Shown: positions 1-9,115 of the stretch, piece by piece
Layout of the letters: each line of letters starts with the position of its first letter
How positions within the stretch are numbered: the first letter of the stretch is position 1
Source of the DNA: Paramoeba atlantica
Taxonomy: Eukaryota > Discosea
Assembly (NCBI GenBank): GCA_977017575.1
Contig: CDRNVI010000016.1
Coordinates: 434,001-498,000, forward strand
Reading direction: 5' to 3'
DNA length: 64,000 bases
Notes under the pieces: generated by a model
Told to the model about the DNA's origin: nothing
Database searches by the model: none
Seen by the model: the letters and a program-made list of their open reading frames with translations, nothing else
Translations under genes and position numbers: made by a program

Positions 1-58
1 TGTTCATCTTATTTGACTATTTTCTACTCCTCCACATACAAATCGATCATCTTCTTTT

Positions 59-952
59 ATGCGCGGCGGATTCCAAAGTCGAGGCGGTCCTCCACGGGGG
101 GGAGGCCGTGGGGGTCGAGGCGGTGGAGGTCGAGGCGGGGGTCGGGGCTCGGGCTTCGGAGGTCGTGGAGGCCGTGGGGGTGGACGCGGGGGTGTAGGCT
201 TCAAAGGGGGTGCCCAGACAGTCGTCGTCCCCCACCTTCGTCACCCTGGCATCTTTATTGTCAAAGGCAAACAGGACGTGCTGGCGACGCTGAACTACGT
301 CCCCGGGGTGGCGGTGTATGGGGAGAAACGGGTTGATGTGTCCACCCAAGACCCGGATGGGGAGACAGTGAAGAAGGAGTACCGTATGTGGAATCCGTAC
401 CGTAGTAAACTCGCCGCAGCGATTTACAATGGCGTGGAGCGGGCGTATATCGCGCCAGGCTCGTCGGTGCTATACTTGGGTGCCGCCAGCGGGACGACAG
501 TCTCGCATGTAAGTGATATTGTAGGGACGGAGGGAATGGTCTACGCGGTGGAGTTCTCCCAACGGGTGGGCCGTGATCTAGTGGAGATGTGTAAGAAGCG
601 GCCCAATGTGGTACCTATTATTGAGGACGCACGACACCCCTGGAAGTATCGTATGTTGGTGAATATGGTGGATTGTATCTTCATGGATGTGGCTCAACCG
701 GATCAGGCGCGGATTCTAGCGCTGAATGCGCAGTATTTTCTAAGGAATGAAGGTCATTACGTTATCTCTATTAAGGCGAATTGCATCGACTCAACACTCG
801 CGGCACCGGTAGTATTTGCTAAGGAAGTTGAGTCTCTGAAGAAGGATGGGCTGAAACCAAAAGAGCAAGTCACCCTAGAGCCCTTCGAGAGGGATCACGC
901 TGTAGTTTGTGGTAAATACCGGGTTCTTAAGAAGGATAAAAAGGCTGTGTAA
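59..952 (+). CDS. FBL: Fibrillarin, box C/D snoRNP 2'-O-methyltransferase
   Basis: The 297-residue protein starts with a Gly/Arg-rich (GAR) tail of about 50 residues, followed by a Rossmann methyltransferase domain. The SAM-binding motif [20 protein letters not shown], the acidic YAVEFSQR strand, and the segments IIEDARHP and FMDVAQPDQ are classic fibrillarin. In the family it methylates rRNA ribose in the nucleolus, guided by C/D snoRNAs, with NOP56/NOP58 and SNU13. Length is normal and the N-terminal GAR tail argues for this ATG. The GAR-coding part is extremely G-rich because Gly and Arg codons dominate. It is the first gene of the window; nothing upstream can be judged. Confidence 0.97.
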   Translation: MRGGFQSRGGPPRGGGRGGRGGGGRGGGRGSGFGGRGGRGGGRGGVGFKGGAQTVVVPHLRHPGIFIVKGKQDVLATLNYVPGVAVYGEKRVDVSTQDPDGETVKKEYRMWNPYRSKLAAAIYNGVERAYIAPGSSVLYLGAASGTTVSHVSDIVGTEGMVYAVEFSQRVGRDLVEMCKKRPNVVPIIEDARHPWKYRMLVNMVDCIFMDVAQPDQARILALNAQYFLRNEGHYVISIKANCIDSTLAAPVVFAKEVESLKKDGLKPKEQVTLEPFERDHAVVCGKYRVLKKDKKAV

Positions 953-1263
953 TGAATGTTTCGATTTTGCATAAACTTTTTTCTTCACACTAAATGTTAC
1001 GTACAGGAGCGAGACGTGTTCAAGTTATATTACATACAACGCTTGGTGGTGTTATGTGCTACAACTTCCGAATTCATTAAAAATGTAGAATAAGTGCCAC
1101 AGATGCTGCTATTTTCTTTTTATACTTTTCGTGTACAGTAGATGTTGGAACCGTTATTTGGTGTCAACAGTCACTCCTGAAACTACTGGTATGGTCATCA
1201 ATGCGGCTAATTTATGGAGTTTCACATCTGGTATATCATTTTTTTAAAGAAATTTTTCCTTGA
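953..1263. other. Intergenic stretch
   Basis: AT-rich. It ends in a T-rich run just before the bromodomain gene. No ORF, repeat or RNA gene was recognised. Confidence 0.5.
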
Positions 1264-2661
1264 ATGTCTATCGATACAATTGTACTTCCTTCACCCAGCG
1301 ACTGGAATCTCTACGCGGTGAATGTGACTGGAGAGGTAGCTACAGCTGCGGTTCCTGTAGATACTCGAACACTTCCCACTGATTCACATGAACCATTTTC
1401 TTCTCCTTCCTGGAATCCACACTATACACGTGATTCTTCCGATGATACAAAGTTTAACCTTTCAAGCGGATTTGCAACGGGGTTAGAGAACGCCATTCGT
1501 AGAAGTAATAGCATCCATGATGTGTCCCCGTTCCTTTCTACGGTACCAACTGTTTCATTGCCTTCTTCGTTGTGCAAAGTGACTTACGCTATACTTTGTG
1601 ATGTTTGGGCATGCGATAAAGCGCGTTATTTTCATTCTGCATTTCGTACCATACGTGCAACTCTCATATTGGGAGTAAATTTTGATGTCGGCTGTGGATC
1701 AAACAATATTGAAAAGGGCGATGAAAAGAGCTCGCAAACCATGGAGTTGAAACTTGCGTGGCTTGAAAATGCAATTATCTACGTTCTAGAGCAAGCACTG
1801 CTGACCAATTACTTGTCTACAGATATCGCAACTAGCGCGCGTCAAATTTGGCAGAGCATGCCGGAGATTTGGCACAAGCATGGCATAACTCCACAGCGTC
1901 CGTACTTAAGACACGGAAACTCAATCACAGAGCTAGAAAAAATACACCAGACTCTTAGTCCTCCTGTCGAGGAGGATAAATATTCACCTAAACGCCTCTA
2001 TCATGCTGTTAAAAGTTTCGATGTCGATCATGGCAATACCTTCGGCTCAGGAGTTGATGCCATTCCAGGGTATATCAAAGTTGTTCCTTTTCCAATGGAC
2101 CTGATTAGGATCGAGGCTTCGGTTAAGGCGGGTACAGAATACGCTACAGTATACGACCTGTTCCATGACGTACAACTGATGCTCACCAACGGCAAAATTT
2201 ACAATGCACCAGATACCCCATACTACTTTCGATCTGCAAAACTAGAGACTTTTCTAAAGAGATACATGGATGATCTCTTTGACGGCCATGTAACTGATGA
2301 GTCGTTTTCTCTTTCTGGGGGGCGCTCGTTGCGTGCCCAGTATCAGACCCACTTAAAACAGAGAATTCTATGCGCCCGATTGCGGCTTGGAAATAAAGAG
2401 CCGCTCTCCGCACTACCAAAGAAAATCACAAAATACGTCGATAAGGTAAAAAACATTCTAGAGCGTGAATGGTATCATTCGGACTCAGATGCAGATAACA
2501 TCCACCTTGATTTCTCATGTATTGAATGCGTCATCCTTGATGAATTGTGTGACATAGAACTCGGGAGCGTTGAACACATGGTGCGTCAAGTACTACGTAT
2601 TACACCACAGGGTCGCATGTACCTCAATACTCATCCCTTTTTCACACAGTCTCAAAAATAG
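1264..2661 (+). CDS. Bromodomain-containing protein
   Basis: 465 residues. A bromodomain is visible at about residues 255-340: the ZA-loop segment IPGYIKVVPFPMDLIRIE, then the helix with DVQLMLTNGKIYNAP, which carries the acetyl-lysine-binding Asn in YNAP (about residue 313), then a final helix RSAKLETFLKRY. The N-terminal 250 residues and the C-terminal 120 match nothing I recognise. Bromodomains read acetylated histones; in kinetoplastids small bromodomain factors mark transcription start regions and act in chromatin complexes. The exact orthologue is not assignable from sequence alone. Start choice is the first in-frame ATG after a T-rich tract. Confidence 0.8.
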   Translation: MSIDTIVLPSPSDWNLYAVNVTGEVATAAVPVDTRTLPTDSHEPFSSPSWNPHYTRDSSDDTKFNLSSGFATGLENAIRRSNSIHDVSPFLSTVPTVSLPSSLCKVTYAILCDVWACDKARYFHSAFRTIRATLILGVNFDVGCGSNNIEKGDEKSSQTMELKLAWLENAIIYVLEQALLTNYLSTDIATSARQIWQSMPEIWHKHGITPQRPYLRHGNSITELEKIHQTLSPPVEEDKYSPKRLYHAVKSFDVDHGNTFGSGVDAIPGYIKVVPFPMDLIRIEASVKAGTEYATVYDLFHDVQLMLTNGKIYNAPDTPYYFRSAKLETFLKRYMDDLFDGHVTDESFSLSGGRSLRAQYQTHLKQRILCARLRLGNKEPLSALPKKITKYVDKVKNILEREWYHSDSDADNIHLDFSCIECVILDELCDIELGSVEHMVRQVLRITPQGRMYLNTHPFFTQSQK

Positions 2662-2950
2662 AAGGTAATCTGGGTGATGTAAAGGTTCTGTGATTCATCT
2701 TGGTGACAAAAACCTGAATCTTTGGCTTATTGCGCTTTGAAGCGCTACCATTGTAGTACGTTGTACGTATTTTTGGTAGTTATCTAGTAATGGCACTACA
2801 TTTAGATAGTGCCAAAAACAATATCGGATGTCTATTCTAAACTCGATTCATTTTAACGGGACGTATTATCGTTAAAGAAATAGTGATGATCATTAAGCTT
2901 TGTTGTTATACATGAAATAGTTAGTTTTAGTAGAAGCTGGAACACTTTTA

Positions 2951-3436
2951 ATGACTGTGCAATCCGCCGATCAAGAGCTAATTCAGGTGCAGGTTATCTT
3001 AGCTGCACAGCGGTTTGTCGAAAAGTACTACAAGACCATCGATACGGAAGATGCCGAAAAACGACTTCGTGATATGATCGCGATGTATGCCAATCCAGGA
3101 AGTGTGATAATCTGGAATGGACACACAAGTTTGTCTGCCCCATCGCCCCATGACTTTGTAAAAATGATGTTAGAGGTAATGCCACCGACTAAGCACACAA
3201 TTCAAAACGTGGATGCACTTCCCTTGCCAGGATGCGTTGGTGGAGACGTCTTTATTGCCCACGTGGTTGGGTCCGTTGTCTACGACAAGGATCATTTTCG
3301 CACCTTTTATCACAGTTTTATTATACGAACGTTTGAGGGTAGGACCTATGTCATGGAGGACGATTTCAGGTGGACAGGTGAAAAAGCTGAAAAGAAGAAA
3401 GCCCATATGCATTATGGCTACCCTCCACGACGGTGA
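2951..3436 (+). CDS. NXT1: NTF2-like mRNA export factor (NXT1/p15 type)
   Basis: 161 residues with an NTF2-like fold signature: N-terminal helix RFVEKYYKTIDT, the strand VIIWNGHTSLSAP (the WNG motif typical of NXT1/p15), FVKMMLEVMPPTKHTIQNVDA, and the final strands DHFRTFYHSFIIRTFEG and VMEDDFRW. In the family p15/NXT1 pairs with an NXF1/Mex67-type receptor and escorts mRNA through the nuclear pore. Length and the WNG motif favour NXT1 over NTF2 itself, which carries Ran-GDP. The C-terminus is short and basic. Confidence 0.8.
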   Translation: MTVQSADQELIQVQVILAAQRFVEKYYKTIDTEDAEKRLRDMIAMYANPGSVIIWNGHTSLSAPSPHDFVKMMLEVMPPTKHTIQNVDALPLPGCVGGDVFIAHVVGSVVYDKDHFRTFYHSFIIRTFEGRTYVMEDDFRWTGEKAEKKKAHMHYGYPPRR

Positions 3437-3722
3437 TGTACCGAGTACGACTAGGAGAACACTATGAGAGTTTGAGGTTTACCGGGGGCAGTCTACTATC
3501 GTATGCTTACCAACTTCATGTCCTAATACTATCATACACACAAGAGTAATTGCACGATTTGGGCGTGCAAAAGTTAAAGCTATATTCACTATTTCTCGGT
3601 CACCGCGTTACAATCAATGGGTAATAAAACAATGTACACAATGTTTCAAGTCCATGAATAACACTACCTTTCACTCCAACACTTAAGGTCTTCTTTTCTA
3701 CACCAAAACCATCCTTTTCTAC

Positions 3723-5024
3723 ATGTCACGAATCTCTGGCTTACACGCCCGCGAGGTGCTTGACTCCCGCGGAAACCCCACCATCGAGGTAGAGCTCACC
3801 ACCTCCATGGGCATCTTCCGCTCCAGCGTCCCCTCCGGGGCCTCCACCGGAATCTACGAAGCCTGTGAGCTCCGCGACCAGGACCCCACCCGGTTCGCCG
3901 GCAAAGGTGTCCGCCACGCCGTACAAAACGTCACCGAGCTCCTCGCCCCCGCCCTCATCGGCAAGGAGGTCACCCAACAGTCGCAGCTCGACGCCCTCAT
4001 GCGCACCCTCGACGGCACCGCGAACAAATCCAAAATCGGCGCCAACGCGATCCTCGGGGTTTCCATGTCCATCTCCCGCGCCGCCGCGGCCCACCAAGGC
4101 CTCCCGCTCTACGAGTACCTCGCGAGACTCGCGGGGAACACCGACCTGCGTCTCCCGGTGCCGTGTTTCAACGTAATCAACGGCGGCCGCCACGCCGGCA
4201 ACCCGCTCCCGTTCCAGGAGTTCATGGTGGCCCCCGCGAGGGCACTCTCCTACCGCGAGGGGCTCCGCATGGGCGCCGAGATCTACCAAACCCTGAAACG
4301 CCTTCTCCACGGCAGGTACGGCCCCGAGGCCGTGAATGTGGGCGACGAGGGGGGGTTCGCCCCCCCGCTCAACGACACCGAGGCGCTGGAGGTGTTGGTG
4401 GAGGCCATCGAGGCCGCGGGGTACGCCGGGAAGTGTGTGATCTGTGTGGACTGCGCGGCCTCGGAGATGTACGACCCCGCGACGGGGCGGTACGATTTGA
4501 ATTTTAAAGGGTCCCCCGCGGAGGCGGTGGGGGCGGGGGTGCTGCAGGAGAAGTACCTGCGGTGGACGCGGGAGTACCCCGTGGGGTCGATTGAGGATCC
4601 GTTCGATCAGGATGACTGGGCGGGGTGGAGTGGGCTGACGAGGGCGATGAGTGGACGCGCGCAGGTGGTGACGGATGACCTGACGGTGACGAATGTGGAG
4701 CGGATTGAGAGGGCGATTGAGGCGAAGGCGGGGAGTGCGCTGCTGCTGAAGATTAACCAAATCGGTTCCATCACGGAGAGCATTCAGGCGTGGCGGTTAT
4801 GTGTGTCAAAAGGGTGGAATGTGATGGTGTCCCATCGGAGTGGGGAGACGGAGGACACATTTATCGCTGACCTCGCCGTGGGACTTGGTACGGGGCAGAT
4901 TAAAACGGGCGCTCCTTGCCGAGGTGAACGGACCGCGAAGCTCAACCAGTTGTTGCGCATTGAAGAGGAGTTGGGCGGCTCCGCGAAGTACGGATGTCCT
5001 TCTTGGAAGGTGGCCAATAATTAA
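3723..5024 (+). CDS. ENO: Enolase (2-phosphoglycerate dehydratase)
   Basis: 433 residues, a full-length enolase converting 2-phosphoglycerate to phosphoenolpyruvate in glycolysis. Key residues by family alignment: Glu166 (FQEFM), Glu209 (VGDEGGFAP), metal ligands Asp243, Glu291 (SIEDPF) and the Asp pair of DDLTVTN near 318-319, Lys343 (LLKINQIG) and His371 (SHRSGETED). The loop around [16 protein letters not shown] lacks the pentapeptide insert of plant and apicomplexan enolases. The C-terminus is cytosolic in style. The gene is strongly GC-rich. Codons end in C up to about 4150 and in G from about 4320 to 4760, then the sequence returns to neutral composition. A pyrimidine tract and AAG precede the ATG at about 3673-3690. 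Confidence 0.98.
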   Translation: MSRISGLHAREVLDSRGNPTIEVELTTSMGIFRSSVPSGASTGIYEACELRDQDPTRFAGKGVRHAVQNVTELLAPALIGKEVTQQSQLDALMRTLDGTANKSKIGANAILGVSMSISRAAAAHQGLPLYEYLARLAGNTDLRLPVPCFNVINGGRHAGNPLPFQEFMVAPARALSYREGLRMGAEIYQTLKRLLHGRYGPEAVNVGDEGGFAPPLNDTEALEVLVEAIEAAGYAGKCVICVDCAASEMYDPATGRYDLNFKGSPAEAVGAGVLQEKYLRWTREYPVGSIEDPFDQDDWAGWSGLTRAMSGRAQVVTDDLTVTNVERIERAIEAKAGSALLLKINQIGSITESIQAWRLCVSKGWNVMVSHRSGETEDTFIADLAVGLGTGQIKTGAPCRGERTAKLNQLLRIEEELGGSAKYGCPSWKVANN

Positions 5025-5472
5025 GCATCTCTGTCGATGTGAGGTCATAGATTTGACGCAAATAAAATGAGTAGCTCGGTCTCCATGAATGTTTTATAGA
5101 TATTGGAGCAATCCGCGTAATGATGTTTCGTTTTAACAAGACTAGAACTTCATGCTGGGCTTTTTTAAACGCTATGCGCGTTCTTAACTAGAGATAATTC
5201 TTACGTCTGAAGATCTTTTTAAGTTCTCTTGACACTGGGCATCGCGTGTGGGCATATTTTGCTATTTTTTGGGACTTCTCAGTTCGGAAGACTGAAACCT
5301 ATGTGAATAAAAGAAAGTACACTAACCTTTGCTCTATTGATAACCCGAGAACGTTAGTGAATAGTAGGGGTATGGATTCCCGTTTTAGAAATGTACGTAT
5401 CATGTTTTTCTACCTCTTTCTAAAATTTTATAGCCTATTTTTCTCATAAATTTCCCACATTTCTCCATCCCC
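5025..5472. other. Intergenic stretch with trans-splice acceptor
   Basis: AT-rich spacer with no gene recognised. Its last 70 bases are pyrimidine-rich, with a candidate acceptor AG at 5432-5433 before the RRP42-like gene. Confidence 0.5.
5404..5433 (+). promoter_or_regulatory. Candidate trans-splice acceptor for RRP42
   Basis: A pyrimidine tract (ttttctacctctttct) followed by tatag. The AG lies 40 bases upstream of the ATG at 5473, with a pyrimidine-rich leader between. Confidence 0.5.
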
Positions 5473-6456
5473 ATGACTACCTTATTCTCCCCCGGGGAGA
5501 TCGCCTACGTACAGCAAAGCGTGGAACAAAACATGCGCAGCGACGGCCGAAGTCGTACCCAAATCCGCCACGCGGATATCTCCGTCGGGGTCATCTCCCG
5601 CGCCTACGGCAGTTCCCACGTCACCCTGGGCGAGGGCACGGAAGTCCTCGTCGGGGTCTACGGTGAGATTATCCCCAACCCCGAGGGCTCGCTCAGTATC
5701 CACGTCGATTGCACCCCCGCGGTCACCACCTGCTACGCCGCCGGCTCCTCCACCTCCTCCCTCTACCTCGCAAAAGAGGTTTTCACCCACCAACTCAGTT
5801 CCCATCTTAACGCGCTCTACGCCAGTGCCCCGCGAGAGCGCTCGGAGCTGATTCTCATCCCCGGGGGGATCTCTCCGGGTTCCCCAGCCGTCTCTCGGCC
5901 CTCTCCCTGGCCGATTCAGCCCGACCCCTCGAGACTTTCGCTCTTCCAAAGCTTAAGGCTCTCGGCGGACACCGCGTGGGGGCTAAAAATCGATCTCTCC
6001 GTGATGGGAAGCCTTGGGGGGAATGTCCCGCTCGGGGCGACGCTGGCCCTTAAGGCCGCGCTGTGTGACACGAGACTGCCGAGGGTGGAGGGGGCGTTGG
6101 TGGGGGGAGAGGCCCGGTTGGTCCAGGAGGATCGACGGGCGCTGGGCGGGGCGTGGGAGGTCCCGCTGAGTACGCTGGTGCTGTGTACCCCGGCGCACTA
6201 TGTCGTGGACCCGACGTTGCAGGAGGAGTCGGTGCCGGCGACGGGGGTTTTGGTGAGTACGGACCCCCGGGGGGAGATTTGGGGGGTGCAGACGACAGCG
6301 CTGGGGACACGGACGCAGAGTCCCGGACCGTTGCCGGCGCAGGATTTGTTGTGCGTGGTGAGGGAGGCACCGGGGATGCTGCAAGCGGCACATGAGGAGC
6401 TGGAAGCGAGGCTGGGTCGTGGGAAAGGAGGGTCGGAGGGGAGTAGTGAGGCGTAG
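5473..6456 (+). CDS. RRP42: Exosome ring subunit RRP42 (EXOSC7-like, RNase PH fold)
   Basis: 327 residues. The N-terminus FSPGEIAYVQQSVEQNMRSD followed by GRSRTQIRHADISVGVISRAYGSSHV and the TLGEGTEVLVGVYGEI strand follow the RRP42/EXOSC7 pattern of an RNase PH-type ring subunit. The later segment LKIDLSVMGSLGGNVPLGA corresponds to the second half of the fold. In the family this is a non-catalytic member of the nine-subunit exosome barrel used in 3'-5' RNA decay and rRNA processing. The catalytic exosome nuclease DIS3 lies in the same window at 50.7 kb. The gene is entirely within a GC-rich island, with C-ending codons giving way to G-ending codons near 5950-6000. Confidence 0.82.
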   Translation: MTTLFSPGEIAYVQQSVEQNMRSDGRSRTQIRHADISVGVISRAYGSSHVTLGEGTEVLVGVYGEIIPNPEGSLSIHVDCTPAVTTCYAAGSSTSSLYLAKEVFTHQLSSHLNALYASAPRERSELILIPGGISPGSPAVSRPSPWPIQPDPSRLSLFQSLRLSADTAWGLKIDLSVMGSLGGNVPLGATLALKAALCDTRLPRVEGALVGGEARLVQEDRRALGGAWEVPLSTLVLCTPAHYVVDPTLQEESVPATGVLVSTDPRGEIWGVQTTALGTRTQSPGPLPAQDLLCVVREAPGMLQAAHEELEARLGRGKGGSEGSSEA

Positions 6457-6650
6457 AGCTGCAGTGTGAGGTTTTGCGCAGGATAAATATATACAATAGT
6501 AGTGGACATTTGTTAAGGATTTCCTAGAGATTAAAGAAACTTCATATCATGTACTTCAAATGTTTTAAATTTGCGTTAGTTGCTATTTTATAATTTGTTT
6601 TTTTGCGCCTCTTTTGACATGAGACGGATGACAAGCCTTTTTCTCATTGC

Positions 6651-7823
6651 ATGTGTTTGGCAGGCATATTATTGAACATCAGCGAAGAGATACCGTTACT
6701 GATTTTTCAGAACCGCGACGAATTTGTTGAACGGGCGTGGACTGAAACTGGATCTTATGAGCTTGAGTTGGAAAGCGGTATAGTATGTGCACGTGACGTT
6801 AGCAGGAACGTACGCCAGCTTTGCTTGGAACCGTTTCACGACTCGCAAAATTCGAAGCTAGATGAACCCCTCATCCACATTTCCGAATTATGCTCCAAGA
6901 AAAGGAACACTCAATTAGGGAACAAACTTTCTTCGGGTATCTCGCTTCATAGCAGGGTCGATTTAGTAAACGCGAATCGCACTTGGTTTGGTATTAATCC
7001 AAGTCGCTCTGCTTTTGCCTTTCTTACTAATATTAGAGGGACTGCTAATGGGAACACCACACGAGGGGTCTTAGTTCCGGCGGTTCTTACCGGGAATTTG
7101 CCACTCTTGTATACCGAGGCTGCACGCTTAGTCACATTTTCTGGGTACAACCTGTTTTACGGAGGGCTCACACATCATTCCTTACACGGGTGTAAAGCTT
7201 GTTTGTATTACAAAACTCACGGTGCAATCACCAATTCTTCCAATACGAATACAAAAGCAAACGATGAACTGGTGGACCCGTTAGATCCGGGTATACACGT
7301 CATTGGTAACTCAACTCTTAATGACATGAGTTGGCCACGTGTTGGTTTGTTGCGAAAGAGGATCGAAGAGAGATTAGTTCCTTGTCTACAAAGTCTCAGT
7401 AAAACAACTTTTGAGGAAGAGTGCTTAGTCTCAGCAGATGCAACATGTCGAGATTCTTCCCCGATGGAAATCAAGCACATCATGAATATGGCTGCAGATC
7501 TGTTATGTGAATCATCTGACATGGATTCGAAAGCGTACCTCCAGTATACACGGGATACGGATTCTCTAGAGCAATATCTAAGAAAGGAAATATTCCTTAA
7601 AGGAGTTTTTATCGAAGGAAAGAAATACCAAACTTGTGCTCAAAACGTACTTTGCATTCACCGAAGAAAACTTAATTGTAGTAATGGAGTCACGTCGACA
7701 AACCCTTTGTATCAGTATGAATATTTTTTTGAATCTTGGTACCGAACTACACAAACTAATAGTAATCACGGAACCTGGGTAAGGACTAGATATAAAATAA
7801 ATGTGGATGAACATGTAGAATAG
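6651..7823 (+). CDS. TANGO2: TANGO2-like (NRDE family) protein
   Basis: 390 residues. The start MCLAG with Cys2 and the NRDEF motif at residues 21-25 define the NRDE/TANGO2 family, an Ntn-hydrolase-like fold. Other family blocks are visible: RTWFGINPSRSAFAFLTNIRG, GYNLFYGG and VIGNSTLNDMSWPRV. The conserved Cys2 fixes the start. TANGO2 proteins have been linked to Golgi organisation, lipid metabolism and haem handling; the biochemical role is unsettled. The C-terminal 130 residues extend beyond the usual family length of about 275 and are not recognised. Confidence 0.85.
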   Translation: MCLAGILLNISEEIPLLIFQNRDEFVERAWTETGSYELELESGIVCARDVSRNVRQLCLEPFHDSQNSKLDEPLIHISELCSKKRNTQLGNKLSSGISLHSRVDLVNANRTWFGINPSRSAFAFLTNIRGTANGNTTRGVLVPAVLTGNLPLLYTEAARLVTFSGYNLFYGGLTHHSLHGCKACLYYKTHGAITNSSNTNTKANDELVDPLDPGIHVIGNSTLNDMSWPRVGLLRKRIEERLVPCLQSLSKTTFEEECLVSADATCRDSSPMEIKHIMNMAADLLCESSDMDSKAYLQYTRDTDSLEQYLRKEIFLKGVFIEGKKYQTCAQNVLCIHRRKLNCSNGVTSTNPLYQYEYFFESWYRTTQTNSNHGTWVRTRYKINVDEHVE

Positions 7824-8033
7824 GAGTCTCTGAAAGGAACCTAATTTTGTAAGCGTAGAGTCTACTCCGTAGGCCATTAAATTGGCCTTCACGTTGCTGT
7901 GTTAGAGACATCAATGGCGTTCCTTTGTGAAATAATGTTATGGTTCACTATACTGCATAAAGGTGAGATTCCTTTCTTTTTAACGTATCCCGTTTCTCCT
8001 CTTATAGATACATGTGGTCGAAAGGTGACGCAA

Positions 8034-8077
8034 GACAAGGTCACACCTGTTAGAGGACAAGGCCACACCTGCTACCT
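8034..8077. repeat. 22-bp tandem duplication
   Basis: Two adjacent copies of a 22-bp unit starting GACAAGG(T/C)CACACCTG, in the spacer before the APH-1-like gene. They differ at a few positions. Confidence 0.8.
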
Positions 8078-8122
8078 CTTTCATACAGTGTAGCTCTCCA
8101 CTGAGCAAGTGTCCATTGAGCA

Positions 8123-8938
8123 ATGTCAGCGGGAACGACTTTGTCGTTCATCGTTGTATTCGGTCCTTCCATTCTGACTATTCCATATTTTTATTGCAAC
8201 CCGCCTTTGTTCATTCTTGCTTTACTTGGGGCTTTTGCGGAATTATGGAATTTACACGTTCTTGCTCTCCTGCAACTCATTTTCGCAAAGTTGTCGTACT
8301 GCAAATATATCGTTCTAGTGCTGTCTAACGCGTTCTGGCTTCTTCTTCATGGGACCCTTTACAGGGCTCTGCAGCACGTTGAAGCCGAGTCAAATAAGCA
8401 TGATCGAACCCTTATAAGTTCTCAGGATTATCCTCTTCCCCTTGGAGTAGCTTTCGGACTGGGCATTGGGTTAATGAAGGCGTTACTCTTGTATTGTGTT
8501 TCACCAGCGTCACTGTTTACGAAAGAGTTGTCTTGCCTTTACCGAGACTACCTCAGTGATCTTTACTCAGCCTCTCTACTCTGTAGCATCAAAATATTTT
8601 TGGAAGCGTGCTGGACATGTGCCCTCTTGGGATGCCTGTTTTTGATTGCCTCGGGAGAGAACACTACGCCCTCCATCGAACGAACAGAAATAAGAAGACC
8701 GTTGAATTTTTCTCTCGAGTATTGGTACTCGTCGAACATATTTTTTGGGTTTATCCTTATCATGTTGATCGTTACTTTTCGCATTATTTTCGTCATCATG
8801 CAATCAAGTAAGGGAGTTCTGGGGAGTACATTTTTGGTGATTATAATAGGAGCAACCGTCTGTATTACTTTTAGTGTTTATTGGCGTTTAAGAAAAATAC
8901 GCCACGTTGCTCCATTAGGACAGGTAGCAAGTCCTTAA
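8123..8938 (+). CDS. APH1: Divergent APH-1-like multispanning membrane protein
   Basis: 271 residues with about seven hydrophobic segments. The order of blocks follows APH-1 of gamma-secretase: VVFGPSILTIPYF at the N-terminus, LLLHGTLYRALQHVEAES at the end of TM3, then the Gly-rich helix GVAFGLGIGLMKALL, which corresponds to the APH-1 GxxxGxxxG helix, then further TM segments. APH-1 is the scaffold of the presenilin protease complex in the ER and later compartments. The conserved intramembrane histidines of animal APH-1 are not obvious here: the matching helix reads KIFLEACWTCALLG. The assignment therefore rests on topology and a few motifs. The alternative is a lineage-specific membrane protein. 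Confidence 0.62.
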   Translation: MSAGTTLSFIVVFGPSILTIPYFYCNPPLFILALLGAFAELWNLHVLALLQLIFAKLSYCKYIVLVLSNAFWLLLHGTLYRALQHVEAESNKHDRTLISSQDYPLPLGVAFGLGIGLMKALLLYCVSPASLFTKELSCLYRDYLSDLYSASLLCSIKIFLEACWTCALLGCLFLIASGENTTPSIERTEIRRPLNFSLEYWYSSNIFFGFILIMLIVTFRIIFVIMQSSKGVLGSTFLVIIIGATVCITFSVYWRLRKIRHVAPLGQVASP

Positions 8939-9115
8939 GAAATAGTGTTAAGAAATAGTGCGGTGTATTTTAGGTCCCGAACTAGCTTTTCTTTAGGCCA
9001 ATCATTATTTGTACGCGCTGAAAAAACTTCTAAACTTGATTATAACAACATCGAAAGGAATACCCTGCAGCGTCTATACACTGTACACATAGTACATCGT
9101 CACAATTAGAAACTC

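Noticed and set aside
3741-4760. 339-codon antisense ORF across enolase
   Set aside because: It follows from the GC-rich, C-to-G skewed composition of the enolase gene, whose reverse complement has few stops. Its translation is Arg/Pro-rich and unlike any protein.
5482-6509. Antisense ORFs in RRP42
   Set aside because: Same cause as in enolase; Pro/Gly-rich low-complexity translations.
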